A stretch of DNA of 64,000 bases from Chthonomonas sp. (GTDB lineage: Bacteria; Armatimonadota; Fimbriimonadia; Fimbriimonadales; Fimbriimonadaceae): positions 1 through 64,000 of the forward strand of contig JAEURP010000006.1 of the NCBI GenBank assembly GCA_016788585.1, written 5' to 3'. A program made the position numbers and the translations under genes. The notes under the pieces are model-generated. The model was not told the origin of the DNA. It searched no databases and saw only the letters and a list, made by a program, of their open reading frames with translations. Below are positions 17,593-26,027 of this stretch, piece after piece. Within the stretch, counting starts at the first letter, position 1. The number at the start of each line of letters is the position of its first letter.

Positions 17593-18960
17593 CTAGTTTG
17601 ACACAGCGGGCTCGATGACCACGGGGACTTCCTGCTCAGCCAGCTTCTCGCCGGTCGAACTAAAGGCTTCCGCGCCGACTACGCAGCGACCAGTGCCGTG
17701 GGCTGCTGGATCGAGGACAAAGCTCCAATCACGAACATTGGTCGCGGTAAACACCGGTTTGCCATTAACTGAAAAGCGAATGATGCCTACAGTCTTATCC
17801 GCTTGGGCCCAAGCCGATATCCGCGTAATGTCGGTGATCTTCATGTATGGCTTCAGCGAAACCGACACGGGTTCTGCCTGGCGACTCTCATTTGGGTCGC
17901 TGATAAAGTACTTGTCCGCGATGGACTTCCTGTAAGCCTCGAGTACCACCGGATCCTCGAGCAGCGAGTAATTGTTGTTACGGCGATGCGCGAGGCTTAG
18001 GTTGTTGCTACTGAAATAGTAGATCGCTTTGACCCGCGGGAACTCCTTCTGCAGACTGCCATAGAGTTCCATGATGTTGTTCGCCGCGAAGTAGGAAACA
18101 GACTTCTTCTCAACAGCTGAAAAGTGTGTCGTGGCGTATTCGCAAATCATGATCGGCTTTCGCCAGGCAAACTTCTCGTAGACTGGCTCTAATAACGCCT
18201 TGGGGCCAACTTCCTTCGCTGGCGAGTTTGTGTCCTGATTGAAGAACGTGACGTTATACATGTTCACGCCAACCCAATCCACCCACTCATCGCCAGGGTA
18301 ATAGTCTTGAATATTGCCAAGGGGAAGTGCATAGGGGCACCAAACCATCGCGACGTTCGGCGCCCTTTCGCGCATCACGCGAGTGACGAGTCGCCACTTT
18401 TCAATGTACTTCTCCGGGTCACCATGGTAAGCCACCCAATCGCCGTTCATTTCGCTGGCAAATCGCAGAAAGACCTTTGCGCCGCAGTCTCTCAAGTCGT
18501 CGGCCAATTGCCAAAGCGTTTCGTTATCGGAGACGCTATCGAGGCCATTATTGGGCTCCAAGGCAATCTGAACGTACTTCCCTTCGCTCGATAGAAACCG
18601 GAGGTAATCCATTGCGACCGGACGACCGTAGCCCATGTAAAAGAAATACATCGAGTGCTTCTGGCCGATCGCCTTTTCAAAGTCCTCGGGGCGCTTACGT
18701 TTCGTGCCGTACTCGTCCGTAAAACTGGCTTTCAACTGGGGATCGAGATCGATATATGCGCCAAGATAGCAACCGTCGAGTGGCTCGTATTTTGCCAATC
18801 CTGTGCTGGGGTTTGATGATTCAGGCTCGAAGTTTGCGGTCAACGTAAGGAAAGCAGAGGAGGTCTCGTAGGAACGACTCGGGCGCGCAATATCAAGTGC
18901 GCCGAGCGTTAAGCCCACCGCCAAGATGACCGCCGAGATTATCCATGAGCCAATATTCAT
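17593..18960 (-). CDS. GH26-like glycoside hydrolase, membrane anchored
   Basis: About 455 residues. An N-terminal hydrophobic segment (WIISAVILAVGLTLGAL) should act as a signal or anchor. The (beta/alpha)8 core has RFASEMNGDW, whose Glu would be the acid/base, and MICEYATT, whose Glu would be the nucleophile, both in GH26 positions. A beta-rich C-terminal domain of ~80 residues follows. Beta-mannan or another beta-glycan is a plausible substrate, not shown. The frame is open to a GTG at 19005, but ATG 18960 starts right before the hydrophobic segment. Confidence 0.75.
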   Translation of the reverse strand: MNIGSWIISAVILAVGLTLGALDIARPSRSYETSSAFLTLTANFEPESSNPSTGLAKYEPLDGCYLGAYIDLDPQLKASFTDEYGTKRKRPEDFEKAIGQKHSMYFFYMGYGRPVAMDYLRFLSSEGKYVQIALEPNNGLDSVSDNETLWQLADDLRDCGAKVFLRFASEMNGDWVAYHGDPEKYIEKWRLVTRVMRERAPNVAMVWCPYALPLGNIQDYYPGDEWVDWVGVNMYNVTFFNQDTNSPAKEVGPKALLEPVYEKFAWRKPIMICEYATTHFSAVEKKSVSYFAANNIMELYGSLQKEFPRVKAIYYFSSNNLSLAHRRNNNYSLLEDPVVLEAYRKSIADKYFISDPNESRQAEPVSVSLKPYMKITDITRISAWAQADKTVGIIRFSVNGKPVFTATNVRDWSFVLDPAAHGTGRCVVGAEAFSSTGEKLAEQEVPVVIEPAVSN

Positions 18961-19032
18961 GCTAGCTAGCCCATTTGCTTGATTCCATATTTTGCCTGGA
19001 ATCACTCAAATTATAGGTCAATTAGGCTCAAA

Positions 19033-19560
19033 TCACCAGATGTGTTGCGGGTCAGACGCCTTTGCCGAGGCCAGATCCTTAAACTCGCCAGCCTTTACCT
19101 TAAGAACTCTTTCTAGTTCACTCATCGATGTCGCGTCGCACCCTTCGACCTTTGAACCCCAAGTTCCGCCCTTTCCAACGAGTTGAAAAGTAGGGCTGAT
19201 CTGCGCCTTGTATCTCATCGCAGTCCTCGCACCCAAGTCAGCCACGACCGGAATAGGAGACCTGCTTGCCCACGCCCTGATCTTGGTCGGATCCTCAGAG
19301 ACAGCCGCAATAGCGACAACCTTATCGCTTCCGAGTCGTTCCTCAATAGTCTTTGCGATCTTTAGCGCTATTGGACCAACCGTTCCTTCTGGCGAAAAGA
19401 AGACGATCAAGACATCACGATCCTTGCTAAGACTCAATAGGTTCACTTCACGCCCATCTGAAGACTCCAGGACGAAGGGAGGGGCGAGCGGGGTCCTGTC
19501 GGGAATCGCATTGCGACATCCCGCCACTAGTAGCAGGGCCAGAAAGCTACTGCGTCGCAA
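19033..19560 (-). CDS. Redoxin-like lipoprotein lacking catalytic cysteines
   Basis: About 175 residues. Lipobox LLVAGC gives a lipid-anchored protein. A thioredoxin/AhpC-like fold follows with PPFVLESSDGREV, VLIVFFSPEGTVGP and a cis-Pro region ISPTFQLV. Where thiol-active relatives have Cys after FFSPE, this protein has Gly-Thr-Val-Gly, so redox catalysis looks lost. The start is TTG 19560: AGGAGG lies five bases upstream. The frame is open to 19581, but that start lacks a site. It overlaps the DUF423 gene by 14 bp, so the two are coupled. Confidence 0.7.
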   Translation of the reverse strand: MRRSSFLALLLVAGCRNAIPDRTPLAPPFVLESSDGREVNLLSLSKDRDVLIVFFSPEGTVGPIALKIAKTIEERLGSDKVVAIAAVSEDPTKIRAWASRSPIPVVADLGARTAMRYKAQISPTFQLVGKGGTWGSKVEGCDATSMSELERVLKVKAGEFKDLASAKASDPQHIW

Positions 19561-19918
19561 TTCGGCCTCCTCGGTAGGCAAGAACTATATAACCGGAGAT
19601 CAGGCACACGCCACCGATCGGTGTGATTGCCCCTAGCCAGCGTACGCCGGTTATGGCCAACAGGTAGAGCGAGCCTCCAAAAACCAGTGTTCCGGTTAGG
19701 AGCAGGATTGATGGGACTACTCCAATTTTGGCAGAGAAGAAAGCCGCCAATAGCGCCCCCAGCCCGTGCAATTGATGATAGAGGCCTCCCGTTCGGTAAG
19801 TCTCAAGCGCGCTCGAAGACAGGTGGTTTGCCAAACTATGGGTTCCAAAGGCGGCGAGTCCAACGGCGATGGCGAGATTCAATCCACAAACTGCAACTAG
19901 GTGCTTCAACAAGTCCAA
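19547..19918 (-). CDS. DUF423 family membrane protein
   Basis: 123 residues, four hydrophobic segments. Family marks are AAFGTHSL near the N-terminus, YHQLHGLGALL, and GGSLYLLAITGVRWLGAITP then GG near the end. DUF423 proteins are small inner-membrane proteins of unknown function. The start is one of several TTG codons at 19918-19910. It follows the gene ending at 19928 by nine bases and overlaps the redoxin-like gene downstream. Confidence 0.85.
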   Translation of the reverse strand: MDLLKHLVAVCGLNLAIAVGLAAFGTHSLANHLSSSALETYRTGGLYHQLHGLGALLAAFFSAKIGVVPSILLLTGTLVFGGSLYLLAITGVRWLGAITPIGGVCLISGYIVLAYRGGRIATQ

Positions 19919-19927
19919 GTCTACCGG

Positions 19928-21451
19928 CTATGCCGCAGCTCGAAAGTCGCTGGGCCAGTTATTGAAGAGTTCGATCGAGGCATCCGCCTGCTGAAGTAGC
20001 TTTCTTGCCTCTTTTGCAATTTTGAGCACCGCTTCACTATCTTCTTGATATGTTGCTTCTATGTCGTTCACACGAGCGAGTTGAGCCGCTTCAAGCTCGC
20101 GACTTCGCCGAGAATAGTTGGTCCTTGCCATGCGATGCGATTGGAATGCGATCGATGCCATCAGAAACCCCAGTAAGAGTGGCGCGAGAGCTCCCGCCAG
20201 GGGAAGGTAGAGTGCGAGCGCAGCCGAGCTTATGCTGGCAAAGGCGATCCCACCCATCCATAGGCCAAACGCAAATGTAGGCGGTGGTTCATCCATTGGC
20301 TCTGGTGCTACCTGGAGAAGCTGCTCATCGCGCCAAACCTGAAGACTCTGCAGGTCTCGCTCGGCTCGCAGGGCCGTTTCTTGCAGGCGACGAGTCGAAC
20401 CGCGCAATACGGACCTTGCCGCTCCGGCGACATTAGCCATTCCTCTCTGAGACTCGGCGATTACCCAATGGGCTACAAAAATATCCCCCATTGCCGAGAG
20501 TCTCTGAGCTGCGTCGAGTTCCTGCATCCGCCCCTCCGGCATTTCCAAGCTTGAATCGACGAGCATCAGTGTTCTCTTCGCCTCTTCAAGCGACCGCGAC
20601 CATTGCATTACACTGTCTCGCGCAGCCAACTGCATATCGGTTGCCAGTTGCTCCAAAGCAGGCCGCCAAGCGCTTACTTTTGCCAAGACAGCTTGGTCAC
20701 AGTAGAGTCCTAGAATTGCCACTGGCCAAGTTGGAATCAGCATTGCCATGTCGGCAAGGGCATCGGCTTCTTCTCCATTTAGGATGGCAAGTCGAAATTG
20801 CTCGAATCGAAGCATCGGGTCGTTCGAATGGTCCCTTCGAATGGTCTGCAATGCTCCTTTCGCATTCCCTTGAGCCAACTGAACCGCGGCTAGGAGCCGA
20901 CTTGCTTCTTCAAAAATAGGCCCCTCACAGTACAAACAGGCCTGCGAAAATGCGCTCTTCGCTTGTTCAAGCTCACCCCGGCGATGGTGCAACCACCCGC
21001 TCAGGATAAGTGTGTAGGCATCTCGCCGAGCGATGGGCTGCTCAAGCAGCTCGACGAGCAACTCCCGAGCGGAGTCGAAGTCCTCATCTGCCAGCGCCTT
21101 CCCAGCATGCTGCCGTTGCGCCAATAGCCGTTTAGGTATTCGGTGGTCACTTTCAAGAACGGCCTCATAAAAGCGCCCAACCGCCAGGTGGAGACGCCGA
21201 GTTTCATCGTGGAGCAGGTCTTGCCAAACGACGTCTCGCTCGGCAAGTTTGGTGAGACCAGTTTTGATGGCAGAACGCCGCCCGCCGGTAAGTTGGTTGC
21301 ACTGATCAGGCGGGAGCTGACGCAGCATCTCTTGAATCCGCCCGAGGGTCGCGGTCAAGTTCTTACGCACAAATGACGCCAGCTCCGACTCCCCGCATTC
21401 TTGCAGGGTGAGCTCAAACAGCGGTGTATCAAAAAATCGGCCGCGCATCAT
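19928..21451 (-). CDS. Helical repeat protein with C-terminal membrane segments
   Basis: 507 residues. Residues ~110-300 look like TPR-type helical hairpins (for example GWLHHRRGELEQAKSAFSQA). A coiled stretch follows, then two membrane segments at ~405-455 (FASISSAALALYLPLAGALA) and a cytosolic coiled-coil tail. No family recognised. It heads a probable operon with DUF423, redoxin, GH26-like and proS genes. The start is only 13 bp from divergent fabI; AGGGG lies upstream of the double ATG. Confidence 0.65.
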   Translation of the reverse strand: MMRGRFFDTPLFELTLQECGESELASFVRKNLTATLGRIQEMLRQLPPDQCNQLTGGRRSAIKTGLTKLAERDVVWQDLLHDETRRLHLAVGRFYEAVLESDHRIPKRLLAQRQHAGKALADEDFDSARELLVELLEQPIARRDAYTLILSGWLHHRRGELEQAKSAFSQACLYCEGPIFEEASRLLAAVQLAQGNAKGALQTIRRDHSNDPMLRFEQFRLAILNGEEADALADMAMLIPTWPVAILGLYCDQAVLAKVSAWRPALEQLATDMQLAARDSVMQWSRSLEEAKRTLMLVDSSLEMPEGRMQELDAAQRLSAMGDIFVAHWVIAESQRGMANVAGAARSVLRGSTRRLQETALRAERDLQSLQVWRDEQLLQVAPEPMDEPPPTFAFGLWMGGIAFASISSAALALYLPLAGALAPLLLGFLMASIAFQSHRMARTNYSRRSRELEAAQLARVNDIEATYQEDSEAVLKIAKEARKLLQQADASIELFNNWPSDFRAAA

Positions 21452-21452
21452 T

Positions 21453-21458
21453 CATAAT
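21453..21458 (+). promoter_or_regulatory. -10-like CATAAT for fabI
   Basis: CATAAT is followed by six bases (CCCCTC) and the ATG at 21465. The gap between the divergent starts is only 13 bp, so the -35 must lie inside the opposite gene. Confidence 0.4.
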
Positions 21459-21464
21459 CCCCTC

Positions 21465-22229
21465 ATGCTGCTAGAAGGCAAGAAAGGTCTCGTTCTAAAC
21501 GTTGTCAATAAGAACAGTATCGGTTGGGCGATAGCAGAAGCTGCAGCCGCTCATGGTGCCCAAGTTGGAGTTGGCGCCCAAAACGACCGGATGCTCGAAG
21601 GAGTGAACAAACTCATTGGCGACAATTCTGCCTTCACGCCATTTGTTGTGGACTTCACTGATGACGGGCAACTCGAGGCATTAGCTGAGCAGGTCAAAAA
21701 GGTCTATGGCAAGGTGGACTTTGTCGTTCACTCGGCGGCCTATGCCAACCGTGAAGACTTGGCCGGACGATTCATCGAGACTTCCCGCGATGGGTTTGCA
21801 ACCGCACTCGACATTTCCGCTTTTTCACTCGTCGCGCTCTGCCGCGTACTTGAGCCAGTCATGAACGACGGTGGTTCGGTCACAGCTCTTTCCTACCTTG
21901 GATCAACGCGAGCAGCCGGAAATTACAATGTGATGGGCGTGGCCAAGGCAGCTCTAGAGTCGGCCGTTCGCTACCTGGCCCAAGACTTGGGTGGTCGGGA
22001 CATCCGCGTAAATACGCTTTCGCCAGGGCCGATCAACACGGTGGCCGCTCGCGGAGTCAAGGATCTCGGCAAGATGATTGAGCACGTGCAGGAAAAGGGT
22101 TTCTTGGCATCGCCCTTTGGCCAAGCCGAAGTAGGTGGTTCTGCGGTCTACCTCATGAGCGATTTGAGCAAGGGTGTAACCGGACAGATCATCTTCATCG
22201 ACAATGGTTACAATGTTGCCGCTCTTTGA
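21465..22229 (+). CDS. fabI: Enoyl-[acyl-carrier-protein] reductase
   Basis: 254 residues, normal for FabI. The N-terminal LVLNVVNKNSIGWAIA is the FabI-type dinucleotide-binding loop, SAAY replaces the usual NAG, SYLGST carries a conserved Tyr, and YNVMGVAKAALE gives the catalytic Tyr-(6)-Lys. C-terminal GQIIFIDNGYN is typical. It performs the last reduction in each fatty-acid elongation cycle. The start at 21465 fits both the -10-like CATAAT and the family N-terminus. Confidence 0.93.
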   Translation: MLLEGKKGLVLNVVNKNSIGWAIAEAAAAHGAQVGVGAQNDRMLEGVNKLIGDNSAFTPFVVDFTDDGQLEALAEQVKKVYGKVDFVVHSAAYANREDLAGRFIETSRDGFATALDISAFSLVALCRVLEPVMNDGGSVTALSYLGSTRAAGNYNVMGVAKAALESAVRYLAQDLGGRDIRVNTLSPGPINTVAARGVKDLGKMIEHVQEKGFLASPFGQAEVGGSAVYLMSDLSKGVTGQIIFIDNGYNVAAL

Positions 22230-22288
22230 GCTATGAATTTGCGGTTAATTCGACCTTTCGGGACTCGCTTATTGCCAGGTAAATGAAC

Positions 22289-22294
22289 TAGAAT
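22289..22294 (+). promoter_or_regulatory. -10-like TAGAAT before the glycosyltransferase
   Basis: TAGAAT is followed by six bases and the GTG at 22301. No clear -35 is seen. Confidence 0.35.
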
Positions 22295-22300
22295 TCTTGG

Positions 22301-23377
22301 GTGCGCGCGCTCTTCGTGAGTTGGCCCTGTTCCCTTGACCCGTCGAATCCGGCGGCGATCGGACTGCGCACTCTCTCGCATTGGCTGGCCGATGCCGGTC
22401 ACGAGGTAACCGCCCTCTCCGGAGGCACTCTGGGTGGACCAATCGACTTCACCGAAGAACTAAGACGCGTAGGTGTTACCGGTGCAGGGCGATTCCGACC
22501 GGGCTCCCGTTCCCTGGTGATGTACAGCGACCGTAAGGTGAAGGGGAATCTCATTTGTACGGTGACCGATGGTGCTTCCGTCGAAGCAACGGATATTCGC
22601 ACCTTTGTGAGCCATGGGCAGCGGCTGATTCGAGATTTCCGGCCTCATCTTTTGGTCTATGCGGGTGGCGAGCGTGGAGTCGCTGAGGTCGTGAGGCTTG
22701 GCAGAAACGGATCATGCCGGATTCTGGCCACGGCATGGGAATTTGGCTGGGAGAACCGGGAAACCTTCATGCATGCCCACCAGGTCGTTAGCATTTCGAA
22801 GTTTTTGGCCCGGCATTACAAGGACCGAATTGGTCTGAATTCGTTAGGCTTTCCTCCGCCGATTTCGGGTGTTGAGAAAGCCCCCTTGGGTAAGACCGTT
22901 CTGGTAACTCAAACGCGACCTGAGTTCGGCTTACCGGCCGTTCTGGCAATGCTTTCGAATGGGGAGCGAGTGCGAGTTGAAGGCTGGAAGCATGAATGGC
23001 CGGACGCTGACGGGGCAGATTTCATCGCTCCTTCCACGGATCGGGGCGGGGCGTACGAAGATGTTGGCGCCGTTCTTTCTATCTCGGTCGACGCCTCTGG
23101 CTTGGCAGGAGCGGAGTCTGTCCTGCGTGGCATTCCAATCGTCGCCGATTCGAACAGCCCAATCGAAGAAACATCGGGGGGCTACGGTCGCTTTTTGAGC
23201 GACCCTGCCCAAAATGGCGAGGCGTGGGCGGCGGCTGTTCGAGAAACGATGATCAACCCCCCGGACCGCGAGGAAGCAACCAAGATTGCCTTGAAACTTT
23301 ACGCGCCTGAGGTACAGCGGCAAGCTTACGTAAGTTTATTTGAACGTGTTCAAGCTGCTTCGCTACTTACCGCCTAG
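22301..23377 (+). CDS. GT-B fold glycosyltransferase-like protein
   Basis: 358 residues. The N-terminus (RALFVSWPCSLDPSNPAAIG then HWLADAGHEVTALSGG) and the C-terminal part with SGLAGAESVLRGIPIVADSN look like a GT4-type glycosyltransferase with a short, diverged sequence. The donor-binding E-x7-E motif is not clear, so activity is uncertain. GTG start. The 3' end overlaps the RseP-like gene by 15 bp on the other strand. Confidence 0.6.
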   Translation: MRALFVSWPCSLDPSNPAAIGLRTLSHWLADAGHEVTALSGGTLGGPIDFTEELRRVGVTGAGRFRPGSRSLVMYSDRKVKGNLICTVTDGASVEATDIRTFVSHGQRLIRDFRPHLLVYAGGERGVAEVVRLGRNGSCRILATAWEFGWENRETFMHAHQVVSISKFLARHYKDRIGLNSLGFPPPISGVEKAPLGKTVLVTQTRPEFGLPAVLAMLSNGERVRVEGWKHEWPDADGADFIAPSTDRGGAYEDVGAVLSISVDASGLAGAESVLRGIPIVADSNSPIEETSGGYGRFLSDPAQNGEAWAAAVRETMINPPDREEATKIALKLYAPEVQRQAYVSLFERVQAASLLTA

Positions 23378-24931
23378 CAATTTGCCGGCATCTTGGCTGA
23401 AGACCAATAGCATCAGCATCATCACGAGCCCCATTCCGACCGTTGTCAAGGTGGCCTGAGTGTCGAGGCTCAGGCGCTTGCCACGCCGAAACATCTCGGC
23501 TATTGCGACGACCATCTGGCCTCCGTCGAGCGGAGGAATTGGCAACAAATTCATGAACCCAAGGCTTGTAGACAAGATCGCCGCTAAGTAGAGCAAGTAA
23601 TTGAGGCCGCCTTCCGACGCCCCGTGAGTTTTCTTGGCGATCGTGGCGGGCCCAGAGAGGCTCCCCGCCGCCTCTTGCGGCTTACTCAAGAGCGTAGCTA
23701 AACCGGCTCCATAGGCAACAGGAGCTGAAATGGCTCTGAGGGCGGCTTCCCGGGTCGAAACGGGGATGTATTTCTTCGGTGGCCCGGCCTGCAACTTATA
23801 TTGCATTTGCGGCTCCTTTTTCGAGTCCTTCATTCCGGCGGCAAAAACGATACTTGGCTCTGAATCCATTTCCGGCACAACACTCGCCTTTCGAACTTCG
23901 CCATTTCGCACGTACTCGACTGAAAGTGACTTACCCTTAGATTCTCGTACAGACAGGACGATATCGTAGAAGGTCTTTACGGGTTTTCCGTCAATGGAAA
24001 CAACCTTGTCGCCTTCGATAAGGCCCGCTCGAGATGCTGGTCCGCCCGTGCTCACTGAGTCAAGAACAGGAACGTCAATGAGTTCTGGATCGCCATAGGT
24101 GGCAAATGCGGTGAAGAAGAGCACGCATCCAAGAAGGATGCTAAAGAGTGGACCTGCGAAGAGCACGACCAACCTGGCCAAGGGAGATTTCGAGTAGAAG
24201 CCGCCCTCAATCTTGGTTTCCGAGCCATCGGCATGGGGCTCCATGCCACGCATGCGAGCAAATCCGCCAAGAGGGAGCGCGAGCAGACTGAATTCAGTAC
24301 CGGCTTTGGTCGTAAAGGAAGCAACTGGGCGGAACCGAACCTCCTTCACTTCGCCGCCTTCAATCACCGCCCCGTGTCCCATCTTGCCCTCCTCGGGCCG
24401 ATTTGTTAGCGGACTGTAGTAAACAACCAAAAGGCCGACGAGGCTCGCATAAAACGACATCAGCAAGAAGTCTGCCGGGCGTCCAAACCCAACACCTTTG
24501 GTGGAAACACCTAACATCAGCCACGCGACCGCGTAGGCGATGCCGATAGGTTTGATCCACTGAAGGGGCCGCTGTCGATACAGTGTTCCAATTCGTGAGG
24601 CAATCCAGATGGGGAACACAAAGGCAACGAGAGCTAGACCGATCAAGTACAAGGTGGCTTGGTTCTGGATGGCGGCAAAGACAGACATCAGAAGTGCAAG
24701 TCCGTAAAGAATGCCAACGATTCTCGACGACATCAGCTGCTTCGAAAGGCCCGAGCTGAGGTCGGTCTTTCGAATGCCACCGACCATCACGGCAAAAGCC
24801 TCAACATGCATCCCCATGGCTTTGGCGGCAAGGAAGTGCCCAAGTTCATGGACAAACACCAAAACCGTGATGATAATCAGGAAGTTAAGCCCTGACCACG
24901 CATACTGTATAAAAGTTTGAACGCTATCCAT
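23363..24931 (-). CDS. RseP-like site-2 (M50) metalloprotease with large insertion
   Basis: 522 residues, longer than the usual 420-450. The first membrane helix has VHELGH (zinc ligands, ~28-32). A PDZ domain lies near ~295-375. The last metal-ligand motif is NLLPIPPLDGGQ, near the C-terminus. Between HELGH and the conserved LPLGGFARM (~219-226) there is an extra ~150 residues with three or four more hydrophobic segments. It should cut membrane-bound regulators such as anti-sigma factors. The start overlaps the dxr stop by 8 bp, a gene pairing common in bacteria. Confidence 0.88.
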   Translation of the reverse strand: MDSVQTFIQYAWSGLNFLIIITVLVFVHELGHFLAAKAMGMHVEAFAVMVGGIRKTDLSSGLSKQLMSSRIVGILYGLALLMSVFAAIQNQATLYLIGLALVAFVFPIWIASRIGTLYRQRPLQWIKPIGIAYAVAWLMLGVSTKGVGFGRPADFLLMSFYASLVGLLVVYYSPLTNRPEEGKMGHGAVIEGGEVKEVRFRPVASFTTKAGTEFSLLALPLGGFARMRGMEPHADGSETKIEGGFYSKSPLARLVVLFAGPLFSILLGCVLFFTAFATYGDPELIDVPVLDSVSTGGPASRAGLIEGDKVVSIDGKPVKTFYDIVLSVRESKGKSLSVEYVRNGEVRKASVVPEMDSEPSIVFAAGMKDSKKEPQMQYKLQAGPPKKYIPVSTREAALRAISAPVAYGAGLATLLSKPQEAAGSLSGPATIAKKTHGASEGGLNYLLYLAAILSTSLGFMNLLPIPPLDGGQMVVAIAEMFRRGKRLSLDTQATLTTVGMGLVMMLMLLVFSQDAGKLLGGK

Positions 24932-25997
24932 GTACAAATCGACGCGCTTCAACGTCGGCCGCCAGAATGGAATCTAGCGTTAATGAGTTTACTACGTGGC
25001 GGCTCAAGGCCCGTTCCACCAGTGAGTAGATTTCCGTAAATCCGACCTCACCTTTAAGAAACCGCGCCACTGCCGCCTCGTTGGCAGCGTTGAAGGCGGT
25101 CGGCGCAGTACCACCGAGCCGCTCGGCCTCACGCGCCATGCCCAGAGACGGGAACACGTTTTCGTCCACTTTCTCAAAAGAAAGGTTTGGGGTCTCGGTT
25201 GGGTTCCAGGGCTTCATCTGATTGGGGACTTTGTCCGGCCATAGCAGGGCGATTTGGATGGGGAGCCGCATGTCGGGCCAGCCCAATTGACCGAGCATCG
25301 TGCCGTCGTGGAACTCGACTAGGCTGTGCAATACGCTCTGCGGATGTACGCAGACTTTGACCTGATCCATCGTGACGTCGAACAGCCACTTCGCTTCGAT
25401 CATCTCCAGCGCCTTGTTCATTAGCGTGGCGCTGTCGATCGTGATCTTCCCTCCCATCGTCCACGTCGGGTGATTTAGGGCTTCGGCGACTGTGATCCCT
25501 TCTAAGCTCTTGCGCCCACGGAATGGACCGCCGCTGGCGGTGAGGGTCAGCGTTCGAATTTGATCGTGCGAGTAGCCGCGCAGGCATTGGAATATTGCGC
25601 TGTGCTCGGAGTCGATCGGGATCAATTTGACGCCATGCTTTTGGCAGAGCGGCATGACCAGCTCACCAGCGGCGACTAAGACTTCCTTTGTTGCCAGAGC
25701 GACTTCCTTCCCGGCTTCTATCGCCGCGATGGTTGGGAGCAGGGCCGCGGCTCCGGAGATGGCGACGACGACCATGTCTACGTCATCGGCTTGTGCCATG
25801 TCAACTAGAGGCTCGACGCCCTTCGAGGCCAGTGCCGTGCGCGGAGAGCCATGTTGGGAGGCCAAATGATTCAGCGATGCCTCGTTCGCGTAGGCCGCCA
25901 TCGCCGTGACGCTCAGTCGCGAAGGATGCTGGCTGACGATGTCGAGGGCCTGAGTGCCAATGCTTCCCGTTACCCCAAGGATCGCCAGCCGCTTCAT
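24924..25997 (-). CDS. dxr: 1-deoxy-D-xylulose 5-phosphate reductoisomerase
   Basis: 357 residues, slightly short of the usual ~390. The NADPH loop is LGVTGSIGTQALD, metal-site residues lie in PIDSEHSAIFQCL, and the substrate loop has ASGGPFR. The flexible loop with HPTWTMGGKITIDSATLMNK is intact. The usual ANKE reads ATKE, an Asn to Thr change next to the conserved Lys. It carries out the committed step of MEP isoprenoid synthesis. CATAAT ends seven bases before its ATG; lysA diverges 21-30 bp away. Confidence 0.96.
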   Translation of the reverse strand: MKRLAILGVTGSIGTQALDIVSQHPSRLSVTAMAAYANEASLNHLASQHGSPRTALASKGVEPLVDMAQADDVDMVVVAISGAAALLPTIAAIEAGKEVALATKEVLVAAGELVMPLCQKHGVKLIPIDSEHSAIFQCLRGYSHDQIRTLTLTASGGPFRGRKSLEGITVAEALNHPTWTMGGKITIDSATLMNKALEMIEAKWLFDVTMDQVKVCVHPQSVLHSLVEFHDGTMLGQLGWPDMRLPIQIALLWPDKVPNQMKPWNPTETPNLSFEKVDENVFPSLGMAREAERLGGTAPTAFNAANEAAVARFLKGEVGFTEIYSLVERALSRHVVNSLTLDSILAADVEARRFVHG

Positions 25998-26004
25998 CCT
26001 CTCG

Positions 26005-26020
26005 ATTATGCGGCTAAAAT
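26005..26020. promoter_or_regulatory. Divergent -10-like hexamers between dxr and lysA
   Basis: Minus strand: CATAAT ends 7 nt before the dxr ATG at 25997. Plus strand: TAAAAT (26015-26020) ends 7 nt before the ATG at 26028. Both suggest leaderless messages. Confidence 0.45.
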
Positions 26021-26027
26021 GAGCGCG

